A DNA stretch of 50,414 nucleotides from an uncultured Bacilli bacterium (GCA_934168005.1 CAKPMN010000005.1:1-50414), one strand, 5' to 3'. Shown: positions 8,391 through 16,583, counted from the stretch's first letter. The notes: generated by a model not told the origin, from the letters alone. Made by a program: numbers and translations.

Positions 8391-8410
8391 GTTTTCTCCT
8401 CCTCAAGGCC

Positions 8411-8779
8411 TTATAACACTTCTTTTGCAAGTGATACAATCTTCATAAAATCTTTTTCACGTAATTCACGTGCTACTGGTCCAAATACACGAGTTCCTAC
8501 TGGACTCTTATCATCTTTAATGATAACACAAGCATTATCATCAAACTTAATATAAGATCCATCATCTCTTCTTAGACCAAATTTGCTTCTAACTATTACA
8601 GCTTTGTATACTTTACCTTTTACAGCTGCTCCATTAGGAAGCGCTTTTTTTACAGTAACTACTACTGTATCCCCAATATTGCCATATTTTCTAGTACTTC
8701 CACCTAGTACACGAATAACAGAAACTTCACGTGCACCAGAGTTGTCAGCAACTTTAAGACGGCTTTCTTGTTGAATCAT
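8411..8779 (-). CDS. rplN: 50S ribosomal protein L14
   Basis: L14 (uL14), 122 residues, at the subunit interface (bridges B5/B8) and the docking site of the silencing factor RsfS. Start MIQQESRLKVADNSGAREV and the FDDNACVIIKDDKSPVGTRVFGPV stretch are diagnostic. First gene of the usual rplN-rplX-rplE block. Confidence 0.98.
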   Translation of the reverse strand: MIQQESRLKVADNSGAREVSVIRVLGGSTRKYGNIGDTVVVTVKKALPNGAAVKGKVYKAVIVRSKFGLRRDDGSYIKFDDNACVIIKDDKSPVGTRVFGPVARELREKDFMKIVSLAKEVL

Positions 8780-8797
8780 ATAGGTCCTCCTTTATTA

Positions 8798-9058
8798 TTA
8801 TAGAATAATTGCTTTTTCTACGATTTCTACTAAACGGAAGTTCTTAGTTTTTGATAAAGGTCTAGTTTCAACTATACGAACTATATCTCCAACTTTAGCT
8901 TCGTTCTTTTCATCATGAGCAGCATATTTTTTTGAGTATTTTACTCTTTTTCCATATAGTGGATCTTTTCTGTAAGTTTCTACTAATACTGTAATTGTTT
9001 TATCACATTTAGTACTTACAACTTTTCCAACTAATTCACGTTTAACTGTTTTTTCCAT
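8798..9058 (-). CDS. rpsQ: 30S ribosomal protein S17
   Basis: S17 (uS17), 86 residues, an OB-fold primary binder of 16S rRNA. Family landmarks: GKVVSTKCDKTITV, YGKRVKYSKKYAAHDE and VRIVETRPLSKTKNFRLVEI. Shares a base with the rpmC stop, so translation is probably coupled. Confidence 0.98.
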   Translation of the reverse strand: MEKTVKRELVGKVVSTKCDKTITVLVETYRKDPLYGKRVKYSKKYAAHDEKNEAKVGDIVRIVETRPLSKTKNFRLVEIVEKAIIL

Positions 9059-9261
9059 TAGTTTGCCTCCCCGTTTAGTTCACGTTCTTTTAAAACTGTT
9101 TTCATACGTGCAACTAACTTTCTAAGTTCTCTAATTCTAGAAGGTTTTTCTAAATTACCAGTTGCTTGGCGAAAACGTAAATTGAATAATTCTTCACCAT
9201 ACTCATCAATTTTTTTATTAATTTCTTCATTAGATAATTTTCTGATTTCTTCCATTTTCAC
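9058..9261 (-). CDS. rpmC: 50S ribosomal protein L29
   Basis: L29 (uL29), 67 residues, two-helix protein next to the exit tunnel and part of the docking site for SRP and trigger factor. Motifs: EELFNLRFRQATGNLE and the C-terminal RIRELRKLVARMKTVL. Only two bases separate it from rplP. Confidence 0.97.
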   Translation of the reverse strand: MKMEEIRKLSNEEINKKIDEYGEELFNLRFRQATGNLEKPSRIRELRKLVARMKTVLKERELNGEAN

Positions 9262-9263
9262 GT

Positions 9264-9680
9264 TTATTCACCATCCCTTTTAACAAATTTACATTTGATT
9301 GGAAGTTTATGCATCGCAAGTCTTAAAGCTTCACGAGCAACTGCCTCATCAACTCCTCCAACTTCAAACATAATTTTTCCTTCTTTAACAACAGCAACCC
9401 ATTTTTCTGGTTGACCTTTACCTTTACCCATACGAGTTTCTAGAGGTATTTTAGTTAATGATAAGTGTGGGAAAATATTTAACCATACTTTTCCTCCACG
9501 TTTCATATAACGAGTCATAGCTACACGAGCTGCTTCTATTTGATTTTGAGTAATCCAAGCTCCTTCTAAAGCTTGAAGTCCATATTCACCGAAGTGAAGT
9601 TCTGTATTACCCTTTGATTTTCCATCATAACGTAAACGATGTGGTCTACGATATTTAGTTCTCTTTGGTATTACTGCCAT
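9264..9680 (-). CDS. rplP: 50S ribosomal protein L16
   Basis: L16 (uL16), 138 residues, essential for A-site tRNA placement. The ATG at 9680 (MAVIPKRTKYRRPHR) is chosen because AGGAGG lies at the right distance and the domain begins there; the longer reading from 9710 would add MPQKKKEVTK-type residues that are not in the family. It overlaps the 3' end of rpsC by 26 bases. Confidence 0.95.
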   Translation of the reverse strand: MAVIPKRTKYRRPHRLRYDGKSKGNTELHFGEYGLQALEGAWITQNQIEAARVAMTRYMKRGGKVWLNIFPHLSLTKIPLETRMGKGKGQPEKWVAVVKEGKIMFEVGGVDEAVAREALRLAMHKLPIKCKFVKRDGE

Positions 9681-10332
9681 TTTCGTTACCTCCTTTTTCT
9701 TTTGAGGCAAGGATTTCTCCTTTATAAATCCATACTTTTACACCAATCTTACCATAAGTAGTATCAGCTTCTTTATGAGCATAATCAACATCAGCTCTTA
9801 AAGTATGAAGTGGAACATTACCTTCTACATAGTGTTCAGTTCTTGCCATATCAGCTCCACCTAAACGACCAGATACAGAAGTTTTTATTCCTTTAGCTCC
9901 CGCTTTCATTGCATTTCTAATAGCTCTTTTTTGAGCAATTCTAAATGATACACGGTTTTCAATTTGATGTGCGATGTTTTCAGCAACTAAAGCAGCATCA
10001 ACATCTGGTTTCTTAATTTCTTTAATTGAAATTTGAACATCTTCGTTAACTAACTTAGAAAGTTCTTTCTTTAATTTTTCAATTTCTTCTCCACCATGTC
10101 CAATAACAACACCTGGTTTTGCAGAATTAATAATTACATCAGTTTTTCCGTTTGCTCTTTCAATAAGAATACTAGAAACAGCGGCATCTTTTAATTTCTT
10201 TTCCAAATATCTTCTTATTTGGACATCATTGTTTAAGTATTTAGCAAAATCTTTATTATCAGCATACCATTTTGATTGCCAAGTTTTATTAATACCAAGT
10301 CTTAAACCTATAGGACTAACTTTTTGACCCAC
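9655..10332 (-). CDS. rpsC: 30S ribosomal protein S3
   Basis: S3 (uS3), 225 residues, forms part of the mRNA entry channel. An N-terminal helix pair, a type II KH domain (about 40-105, with GVVIGHGGEEIEKL carrying the GxxG loop) and the C-terminal S3 domain are all present. I start at the GTG at 10330-10332 (GQKVSPIGLRLGI follows) because AGGAGG lies 8 bases upstream; an earlier reading from 10365 runs back into rplV. Confidence 0.95.
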   Translation of the reverse strand: MGQKVSPIGLRLGINKTWQSKWYADNKDFAKYLNNDVQIRRYLEKKLKDAAVSSILIERANGKTDVIINSAKPGVVIGHGGEEIEKLKKELSKLVNEDVQISIKEIKKPDVDAALVAENIAHQIENRVSFRIAQKRAIRNAMKAGAKGIKTSVSGRLGGADMARTEHYVEGNVPLHTLRADVDYAHKEADTTYGKIGVKVWIYKGEILASKEKGGNENGSNTKEN

Positions 10333-10345
10333 GCTATTTTCCTCC

Positions 10346-10681
10346 TTACTTATTGTCACTAACAACGATTGTTATATGACTTGTTCTTCTTTTAATTGGA
10401 TCGATATGACCTCTTGATCCAAATTTAAATCTTTTCATAGTTTGACCTTCATTAACGAATGCTTCACTAACAACTAAATCTTCTTTTTTAAGATTTAAAT
10501 TGTTTTCTGCATTTGCTACTGCTGAAGTTAAAACTTTTCTAATTACTCTTGCAGATTCTTTGTTTAAATTAGCTAAAATTTTATCTGCTTCGCTTACGCT
10601 TTTACCACGTACTAAATCTATTACTAGACGAGTTTTACGAGGAGCGATTCTTACTCCTTTTGCAATTGCTCTTGCTTCCAT
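10346..10681 (-). CDS. rplV: 50S ribosomal protein L22
   Basis: L22 (uL22), 111 residues, whose long beta-hairpin lines the exit tunnel and is the classic site of macrolide resistance changes. Seen: ARAIAKGVRIAPRKTRLVIDLVRG at the start and GRGHIDPIKRRTSHITIVV-like hairpin end (SRGHIDPIKRRTSHI). The hairpin has normal length. Confidence 0.98.
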   Translation of the reverse strand: MEARAIAKGVRIAPRKTRLVIDLVRGKSVSEADKILANLNKESARVIRKVLTSAVANAENNLNLKKEDLVVSEAFVNEGQTMKRFKFGSRGHIDPIKRRTSHITIVVSDNK

Positions 10682-10701
10682 CTAAATCCTCCTTCTAAGG
10701 T

Positions 10702-10974
10702 CTATTTTTTTCCTTTGTCGTCGCCATGACCACCGAATTTACGTGTTAAAGCAAATTCGCCTAATTTATGTCCAACCATATCTTCAGTTACATAAACTGG
10801 AACAAATTCTTTTCCATTATGAACTGCGAATGTATGACCTACAAAATTAGGGAAAATTGTAGAACGGCGAGACCAAGTTTTAATAACTTCTTTTTTTCCT
10901 GATTCGTTTACTTTTTCAACCTTATTCATTAAGTGTTTATCAATGAATGGTCCTTTTTTTAAACTTCTTGCCAT
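10702..10974 (-). CDS. rpsS: 30S ribosomal protein S19
   Basis: S19 (uS19), 90 residues, head protein that pairs with S13. MARSLKKGPFIDKHLMNKV start, TWSRRSTIFPNFVGHTFAVHNG core and the GEFALTRKFGGHGDDKG tail are all characteristic. Placed between rplB and rplV. Confidence 0.98.
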   Translation of the reverse strand: MARSLKKGPFIDKHLMNKVEKVNESGKKEVIKTWSRRSTIFPNFVGHTFAVHNGKEFVPVYVTEDMVGHKLGEFALTRKFGGHGDDKGKK

Positions 10975-10989
10975 TTAATTCATCCTTTC

Positions 10990-11823
10990 CTACTTAGAAT
11001 TACGACGACGAACAATTAGTTTATTAGAACTTTTCTTGTTCTTACGTGTTTTATGTCCAAGTGCTGGTTTACCCCAAGGAGTAACTGGTCCTTTACGTCC
11101 GATTGGCGCACGACCTTCACCACCACCATGTGGGTGATCGTTAGGGTTCATAACTGAACCACGAACTGTAGGTCTAATACCCATATGTCTTTTACGACCA
11201 GCTTTTCCTAAGTTAACTAATTCATGATCAGCATTTCCAACTTCACCTATTGTAGCTCTACAAGTGCTTAGAACTTTACGAACTTCACCACTTGTTAAGC
11301 GAAGTAATGTATATCTTCCTTCACGTCCAAGAATTTGAACTGAAGAACCAGCTGAACGAGCCATTTGGCCACCTTTTCCAGCTTTAAGTTCAATATTATG
11401 AACCATAGTACCTTCTGGAATATTAGCAAGTGGAAGTGAATTACCAACTTTGATATCAGCATTTTCGCCACTTTCTATTTTCATTCCAACTTCGATACCT
11501 TTTGGAGCTAAAATATATCTTTTTTCTCCATCTGCGTAAGTAATTAAAGCAATGTTTGCACTTCTGTTTGGATCATATTCAATTGCTGTAACAGTTCCGA
11601 TAACACCATCTTTATCTCTTTTGAAATCTATAATACGGTATTTTCTCTTAGCTCCACCACCTTGGTGTCTAACTGTAATTCTACCAGTATTATTTCTTCC
11701 TCCATTTTTCTTTAAAGTTACAACTAATGATTTTTCCGGAGTAGTCTTTGTGATTTCTTCATTCACTAAGGTAGTCATACCACGTCTACCATTTGTAGTT
11801 GGTTTATAACTTTTTATAGCCAT
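10990..11823 (-). CDS. rplB: 50S ribosomal protein L2
   Basis: L2 (uL2), 277 residues, needed for subunit joining and peptidyl-transferase activity. MAIKSYKPTTNGRRGMT start; the conserved RGSVMNPNDHPHGGGEGRAP stretch near the C-terminus includes the essential His of the peptidyl-transferase neighbourhood. Normal length and place. Confidence 0.98.
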   Translation of the reverse strand: MAIKSYKPTTNGRRGMTTLVNEEITKTTPEKSLVVTLKKNGGRNNTGRITVRHQGGGAKRKYRIIDFKRDKDGVIGTVTAIEYDPNRSANIALITYADGEKRYILAPKGIEVGMKIESGENADIKVGNSLPLANIPEGTMVHNIELKAGKGGQMARSAGSSVQILGREGRYTLLRLTSGEVRKVLSTCRATIGEVGNADHELVNLGKAGRKRHMGIRPTVRGSVMNPNDHPHGGGEGRAPIGRKGPVTPWGKPALGHKTRKNKKSSNKLIVRRRNSK

Positions 11824-11838
11824 AATTTTTCCTCCTTA

Positions 11839-12120
11839 TTAGTTAAGTTCGATTGAACTTCCTTCTTTTAATCTAACAATTGCTTTTTTTACTCTGTTAG
11901 TCTTTCCAACATAACGACCAACTCTTTTTTTCTTAGGTTTAACGTTAACAGTATTTACGCTTTCTACTTTAACGTTGAATAATGTTTCTACTGCTTGTTT
12001 GATTTGAGTTTTATTTGCTTTAGTATCAACTTTGAAAGTAATTACATTGTTTTCAGCTAAAGCAGCACTTTTCTCAGTAATGATTGGTGCTTTTATAACA
12101 TTTCTCATTGATTCTTTCAT
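11839..12120 (-). CDS. rplW: 50S ribosomal protein L23
   Basis: L23 (uL23), 93 residues, at the tunnel exit where trigger factor and SRP dock. Signature: IKAPIITEKSAALAENN, then the long loop KPKKKRVGRYVGKTNRVKKAIV. Its ATG shares a base with the end of rplD. Confidence 0.98.
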   Translation of the reverse strand: MKESMRNVIKAPIITEKSAALAENNVITFKVDTKANKTQIKQAVETLFNVKVESVNTVNVKPKKKRVGRYVGKTNRVKKAIVRLKEGSSIELN

Positions 12121-12743
12121 TAAACAAGCACCTCCTCTATTTTCTTAACAGCATCTGTTGTAATAATCATGTTATCTGCATTTATTATGTCATAAACATT
12201 GATTTCATCAGATGTAAGTAAGATTATATTTTCTAAATTGCGAGTTGCAAGTACAGTGTTTTCATTTAATTCATCAACTACAACTATAATTTTATCTGTA
12301 GCTTTTAAATTGTTTAAAACTTGTACAGCATCTTTTGTTTTTGAACTTTCAAGATTGAAGTTTTCAACAATAATCATAGCATCCTCAATAACTTTGTAAG
12401 ATAAAGCTGATTTTAAAGCTAATCTTCTTTCTTTTCTGTTCATTTTCTTATCGTAGCTTCTTGGATGTGGTCCAAATACTACACCACCTTTGATCCAATG
12501 TGGAGCACGTGTACTACCTTGACGAGCACGTCCTGTTCCTTTTTGTCTCCAAGGTTTTCTTCCCCCACCACTAACTTCTGAACGAGTTTTTGTATCGTGA
12601 GTTCCTTGTCTTTCTGAATTTCTAGCTAATGTGATAGCGTCATATAAAACAGCATCATTTGGAGTAATTCCAAATACTTCTTCTTTTAAAGTAATATCGC
12701 TTACTTTTTCACCTTTAAGGTTTAATACTGATAATTTTTTCAT
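12120..12743 (-). CDS. rplD: 50S ribosomal protein L4
   Basis: L4 (uL4), 207 residues, whose extended loop reaches the exit tunnel. The loop is clear (KTRSEVSGGGRKPWRQKGTG ... GPHPRSYDKKMNRKERR). In E. coli L4 also represses the S10 operon; whether it acts on the leader upstream of rpsJ here cannot be judged from sequence. Confidence 0.98.
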   Translation of the reverse strand: MKKLSVLNLKGEKVSDITLKEEVFGITPNDAVLYDAITLARNSERQGTHDTKTRSEVSGGGRKPWRQKGTGRARQGSTRAPHWIKGGVVFGPHPRSYDKKMNRKERRLALKSALSYKVIEDAMIIVENFNLESSKTKDAVQVLNNLKATDKIIVVVDELNENTVLATRNLENIILLTSDEINVYDIINADNMIITTDAVKKIEEVLV

Positions 12744-12756
12744 CTGATATTACCTC

Positions 12757-13485
12757 CTAATTTTCTGTGCTTTCTGTTGTTTCTACTGTTTCAACATTTT
12801 CTGCTTCTTTTACTTCTTCTACAACATAGCTATTTAATTTTTCAGTTTCTCTTATTTTTTCTGGATTTTTAACTGCAGTTTTAATAACCACAAGTCCTTT
12901 CTTAGGTCCTGGAACATTTCCTTTTACTAATAAGTATCCATTTTCGATGTCAACTTTAACGATTTCAAGATTTTGAATTGTTACAGTTTCAACGCCCATA
13001 TGTCCTGGTAATGCTTTACCTTTAAATACACGCATTGGTCTCATTGTTCCCATTGAACCAGGTCTTCTATGATAATGTGAACCATGTCCCATAGGTCCTC
13101 TTGATTGTCCATGTCTCTTAATAACGCCTTGGAAACCTTTACCTTTGCTTGTTCCTGTTACATCTACAACTTCACCAGCTGTAAAAATGTCAGCATTGAT
13201 TTCTTGTCCTAAGACATAATTTTCTACATCAACGCCTCTAATTTCTTTAAAGAAGCGCTTAGGTGTAGTGTTTGCTTTAGCAGTGATTCCGCTTGAGCTT
13301 TTTGTCGCTAGCTTTTCTCTCTTTGTACCAAAACCTAGTTGAATTGCTTCGTATCCATCATTTTCTTTTGTCTTAACTTGAGTAACAACGTTAGGTTCAA
13401 TTTCAATGATAGTTACAGGAATTAATTTACCAGATTCTGTAAATACTTGAGTCATATCGCCTTTACGACCTAAGATTCCTTTCAT
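12757..13485 (-). CDS. rplC: 50S ribosomal protein L3, with acidic tail
   Basis: L3 (uL3), an assembly-initiating 50S protein whose loop reaches the peptidyl-transferase centre (GHGSHYHRRPGSMGTMRPMR). The family is usually about 209 residues; this one has 242 because of a C-terminal tail rich in Glu, Val and Thr (about 215-242). The tail is low-complexity and acidic, unlike the basic core. Second gene of the S10 operon. Confidence 0.97.
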   Translation of the reverse strand: MKGILGRKGDMTQVFTESGKLIPVTIIEIEPNVVTQVKTKENDGYEAIQLGFGTKREKLATKSSSGITAKANTTPKRFFKEIRGVDVENYVLGQEINADIFTAGEVVDVTGTSKGKGFQGVIKRHGQSRGPMGHGSHYHRRPGSMGTMRPMRVFKGKALPGHMGVETVTIQNLEIVKVDIENGYLLVKGNVPGPKKGLVVIKTAVKNPEKIRETEKLNSYVVEEVKEAENVETVETTESTEN

Positions 13486-13501
13486 ACTTTTCCTCCTTAA
13501 A

Positions 13502-13810
13502 TTACTTATTAATTTTTATTTCAACGCCACTTGGAATATCTAAACGTTGTAACGCTTCGATTGTTTCCTTACTTGGATCGCTGATAACAATAAGTCTCTT
13601 GTGTGTTCTTTTTTCGAATTGTTCACGTGAATCTTTGTATTTGTGAACAGCTCTTAAAATTGTGATTTTTTCAACTTCGGTTGGAAGTGGAATTGGTCCA
13701 CTAACTTCTCCACCAGTTCTCTTCACAGTTTCAACAATTTTAGCACATGCAGTATCTAAACTTTTGTGTTCAAATGCTCTTAATTTAATGCTTAATTTTG
13801 TTTTAGACAT
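13502..13810 (-). CDS. rpsJ: 30S ribosomal protein S10
   Basis: S10 (uS10), 102 residues, a 30S head protein that also binds NusB in antitermination complexes. Conserved: IKLRAFEHKSLDTACAKIVE and GPIPLPTEVEKITILRAVHKYKDSREQFEKRTHKR-type core. It is the first gene of the superoperon, with GGGAGG ahead of its ATG and a promoter and a structured leader upstream. Confidence 0.98.
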   Translation of the reverse strand: MSKTKLSIKLRAFEHKSLDTACAKIVETVKRTGGEVSGPIPLPTEVEKITILRAVHKYKDSREQFEKRTHKRLIVISDPSKETIEALQRLDIPSGVEIKINK

Positions 13811-13938
13811 ATTATTAGCCTCCCTTCGCCTATATCTGGTATAGACTTGCTCCGTGTGAAAACCCGAAAAATAGTTAATTTAAATAAACAACTTAACCTG
13901 GTGTTTCGACAACCTCACACATCTTCGCATGCCACACA
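13811..13938 (-). promoter_or_regulatory. Structured 5' leader of the S10 operon
   Basis: About 128 nt from the predicted start site to rpsJ. It can fold: GTGTGA/TCACAC long-range pair (13854-13859 with 13915-13920), a bulged hairpin with a CGAA loop inside it (13900s), and a local CTATA/TATAG hairpin (13830-13834 with 13840-13844) just ahead of the ribosome site. This could be an r-protein autoregulatory target, but I cannot match it to a known family. Confidence 0.45.
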
Positions 13939-13944
13939 CTCAAA

Positions 13945-13973
13945 ATTATACTAGAAGAAAGCAATAAATGCAA
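13945..13973 (-). promoter_or_regulatory. Promoter of the S10 operon
   Basis: Minus strand TTGCAT (13968-13973), 17-base spacer, TATAAT (13945-13950). Near-consensus housekeeping sigma promoter, placed to drive rpsJ and the long operon after it. Confidence 0.85.
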
Positions 13974-14053
13974 GTATTTTAATAATTTTTTTGAAATTTT
14001 ATAAATTGCTTTTTGTTTTTGTGGTTTTAGTTTATAATTGATATGGTGATATT

Positions 14054-14815
14054 ATGAGAATACTTATAACTGGCGGATCTTCTGGTATAGGGGCAGCATT
14101 CGCTAAAGCATTAGATAATAAAGAAAATGAGTTGTTTTTAGTAGCAAGAGATATAGAAAAATTAAACGATATTAAAAATCAGTTGAATACAAAAGTAACT
14201 ATTATTCAAAAAGATTTATCAAATATGAATGATTGTTATGAACTATATAAAGAAGTAAAAGATATAGATTTTTTAATAAATAGTGCTGGATTTGGATTAC
14301 ATGGACCATTTCTTGAAAATGATACTGAAAAGCAATTAGAAATGGTAGATCTAAATATTAAAGCAACTCAATTATTAACAAAACTATTTTTAACAGATAT
14401 GGTTAAGAAAGATAGTGGATATATATTAAACATAGCATCAACAGCAGCTTTCTCTCCAGGACCATTAATGGCAGCATATTTTGCATCAAAAGCTTATGTA
14501 TTAAGATTAACCGAAGCTATATATGAAGAATTGAAAAAGCAAAATAGCAATGTTTATATTGGTTGTTTGTGTCCAGGTCCAGTCAATACAAGTTTTAACG
14601 ATAAACTAGGCGTTGAATTTAAAAAGGCACAAAATAGTGACGATTTAGTTAAATATACTTTAAAGCAAATAAAAAAGAAAAAATTAGTTATAATTCCAAC
14701 ATTCAATCATAAATCAAATGCTTTCTTCAACAAATTTGTTCCATTAAAAATATTATTAAATGCTAATTATAACGTACAAATTAAAAAGATAGAAAGAAAA
14801 AACAGATCAAAATGA
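14054..14815 (+). CDS. Short-chain dehydrogenase/reductase (DltE/YqjQ-like)
   Basis: Cytoplasmic NAD(P)-dependent oxidoreductase of the classical SDR family, 253 residues. Rossmann nucleotide motif TGGSSGIG at 6-13, NSAGFG (NNAG-like) near 76, catalytic Ser near 126 (NIAST) and YFASK (Tyr/Lys) near 141-145. The substrate is not evident; DltE-like members are often annotated only broadly. It is one of two clear plus-strand genes, with a short leader: TATAAT at 14033-14038 and GGTGAT as ribosome site. It ends convergently to the LicD/IspD genes in a two-way terminator; a role in making their substrate is only speculation. Confidence 0.85.
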   Translation: MRILITGGSSGIGAAFAKALDNKENELFLVARDIEKLNDIKNQLNTKVTIIQKDLSNMNDCYELYKEVKDIDFLINSAGFGLHGPFLENDTEKQLEMVDLNIKATQLLTKLFLTDMVKKDSGYILNIASTAAFSPGPLMAAYFASKAYVLRLTEAIYEELKKQNSNVYIGCLCPGPVNTSFNDKLGVEFKKAQNSDDLVKYTLKQIKKKKLVIIPTFNHKSNAFFNKFVPLKILLNANYNVQIKKIERKNRSK

Positions 14816-14823
14816 TCTGTTTT
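14799..14823. terminator. Two-way terminator
   Basis: Eleven-base stem AAAACAGATCA/TGATCTGTTTT with an AAA loop. On the plus strand it ends the SDR gene, whose TGA (14813-14815) opens the right arm; on the minus strand it is followed by a run of T and would end the LicD operon. Confidence 0.85.
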
Positions 14824-14974
14824 ATTTATGTAAATATAACATTGCACTTATTCCAAGCAAAACTATTCCTAAGCCAGCTAAGAAAAAACTAAACTCCACC
14901 CACAAAACTATGGCTAATAATATCAATATTAATGCTAATATTATTAAAAGTTTTATCTTTTTAATTTTATCCAT
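14822..14974 (-). CDS. Small membrane protein, 50 residues
   Basis: A short reading frame downstream of the LicD gene. It begins MDKIKKIKLLII, then two hydrophobic segments (about 8-25 and 31-47) with a WVE turn between and a short LHK end. AGAGG lies 6 bases before the ATG, inside the end of the LicD gene, and the stop touches the terminator. The composition suggests a real membrane peptide, but I recognise no family. It could instead be a chance frame in AT-rich DNA. Confidence 0.55.
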   Translation of the reverse strand: MDKIKKIKLLIILALILILLAIVLWVEFSFFLAGLGIVLLGISAMLYLHK

Positions 14975-14975
14975 A

Positions 14976-15830
14976 CTATTCCTCTGGCGTTGACGAAGTC
15001 AAACTAATATCAAAAACATGTCCAGGTTTTCTTTTTTCAGGTGGAAGTGGAGTTAAACAACGTTCAGTCCAATGACGAATCAAATAATCTCTAGTATCGT
15101 TTGGAACCGGAAGCATTGTATCCTCAAAAGGAGTAAGAACTGCAGGAAACATTTTAGCTTTTTCATATCTTAATGGTGTCATAGGATTTCTATATGTCCA
15201 AGTTAAATCATCACCTATATATTTTGAACCATTGAATATTTTTCCATATAGTTTTGCATTAAATCTATATAACCACTTTAATGGAATAGGATTTAATTTT
15301 AAATTTTCAAAAAATATGATAACAGGCATCAAAACACTATTACACAACCTTAAAGGTAAATCTAGTATTGTTGATTTTGCCATGTAATCATATATAAATA
15401 CATCTATAAAAATACCATTACAATCATCACATCTATTAGGAAGTAACTTATTAACTTCTTTTATATAAGTATTCTTTTTTCTGATCTTCATATAAGGCCA
15501 AGTAACATCATATTTTTTATTTTTCTCAAAGCAATGAAATGTGTATTTTTCTTTGTCTAAATCTTTTTCTAAAGCTTTAATAAATTTTTTATAATCTTTT
15601 CGCATCATCGCAATATCCAAGTCATCATCCCATGGAATAAAGCCCTTATATAAATAAGCTCCTAAAGTAGAGCCACCAGTCAAACAATACTCTATGTTAT
15701 TATCTCTACATATCTTATCAATATCTTTCATCATTTCTAATAATGCAAGTTGAACATCGCGTACCATTATCTTAGTTCCATCTTTTTTCTCTTTTAATAA
15801 AAATTCTCCAAATTCCTCTCTTGAATACAT
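14976..15830 (-). CDS. LicD-family phosphotransferase
   Basis: LicD-type enzyme (nucleotidyltransferase fold), the family that puts phosphocholine or other phospho-alcohols on surface glycans; the eukaryotic relatives fukutin and FKRP transfer ribitol phosphate. The core is clear: LTGGSTLGAYLYKGFIPWDDDLDIAM near residues 50-75, with the metal-binding DDDLD. About 284 residues from the ATG at 15830, chosen because GGTGAT lies just ahead; a TTG at 15857 would overlap the cytidylyltransferase gene. The partner gene upstream suggests a CDP-activated donor. The acceptor is unknown. A cysteine pair (CDDC) lies near the middle. Confidence 0.85.
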   Translation of the reverse strand: MYSREEFGEFLLKEKKDGTKIMVRDVQLALLEMMKDIDKICRDNNIEYCLTGGSTLGAYLYKGFIPWDDDLDIAMMRKDYKKFIKALEKDLDKEKYTFHCFEKNKKYDVTWPYMKIRKKNTYIKEVNKLLPNRCDDCNGIFIDVFIYDYMAKSTILDLPLRLCNSVLMPVIIFFENLKLNPIPLKWLYRFNAKLYGKIFNGSKYIGDDLTWTYRNPMTPLRYEKAKMFPAVLTPFEDTMLPVPNDTRDYLIRHWTERCLTPLPPEKRKPGHVFDISLTSSTPEE

Positions 15831-15840
15831 ATCATCACCA

Positions 15841-16548
15841 TTACATTTCATTATCAATTGTTAACAAAGCTTGGAAAATCTCAACATCAACAGGTGTTGT
15901 AATCTTCATATTTTTTTCAGATCCAACTGAAAAATGAATTTTTTCACCCAAACGCATCATCAAATCACAAGTTGCAACTGTTTTTTCTATATTCCTTTTT
16001 GCCGCTTCTTCATGAGCCCATAACATTTTTCCAAGTGGAAAAGTATGAGGTGTCTGAGTTCTTTTAAGTTCTTCTCTGTTTAAAAATTCAACAGAATCTT
16101 CATTGTTATCTGATTTTACAATTACCTCATTACATGGCACAACTGCAACAGCATTACCCTTCTCACGGCAAGTAACTATAGAATCAGAAATTATCTCATC
16201 ACTAATTAATGCTCTATTACCATCATGAACAAGCACTAAATCATCTTTTGAACAGGTTTTAGCCAATTCATCAAGTGCCAATTTAATCGATAACTGACCA
16301 TTATCACCTATTCCACCATCAATTATCCATTTTACTTTAGTTATTTTATATTGCTTAACATATGCCCACATAATTTGTTCCCAACCACGTAAACATGGAA
16401 TAATAATAGCATCAATGTTAGGATGATTTTGAAAAGCCTCTAAAGTATATATAATTAATGGTTTGTTTTTTATTGGCATAAATTGCTTAGGTACTTCTTG
16501 TTTCATTCTTGAACCTCTACCAGCAGCAGTTACAAGTGCTATATTCAT
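15841..16548 (-). CDS. IspD/TarI-like cytidylyltransferase
   Basis: Nucleotidyltransferase of the IspD/TarI family, about 235 residues, making a CDP-alcohol from CTP and a sugar or polyol phosphate. Seen: N-terminal AAGRGSRM and PKQF (CTP binding), LVHDGNRALI where IspD has HDAARP and TarI HDSVRP, and a C-terminal NMKITTPVDVEIFQALL. The changed HDGNRA loop places it outside typical IspD, so I prefer a CDP-polyol (ribitol-like) role for the LicD neighbour over the isoprenoid pathway; this is inference. The ATG at 16548 follows GGAGGG and fits the promoter; longer starts lie upstream of the predicted transcript. Confidence 0.8.
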   Translation of the reverse strand: MNIALVTAAGRGSRMKQEVPKQFMPIKNKPLIIYTLEAFQNHPNIDAIIIPCLRGWEQIMWAYVKQYKITKVKWIIDGGIGDNGQLSIKLALDELAKTCSKDDLVLVHDGNRALISDEIISDSIVTCREKGNAVAVVPCNEVIVKSDNNEDSVEFLNREELKRTQTPHTFPLGKMLWAHEEAAKRNIEKTVATCDLMMRLGEKIHFSVGSEKNMKITTPVDVEIFQALLTIDNEM

Positions 16549-16566
16549 GAAAATCCCTCCATAGTA

Positions 16567-16572
16567 ATTATA
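16567..16572 (-). promoter_or_regulatory. Extended -10 promoter of the cytidylyltransferase gene
   Basis: Minus-strand TGTTATAAT (TG ahead of TATAAT) just after the rpsR terminator, with a poor -35. Transcription would start near 16560, giving a leader of about 12 bases. Confidence 0.6.
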
Positions 16573-16583
16573 ACACATTACGC

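Noticed and set aside
13619..13634. parS-like CACGTG palindrome inside rpsJ
   Set aside because: Only 12 of 16 bases match parS and the outer bases are wrong on both sides.
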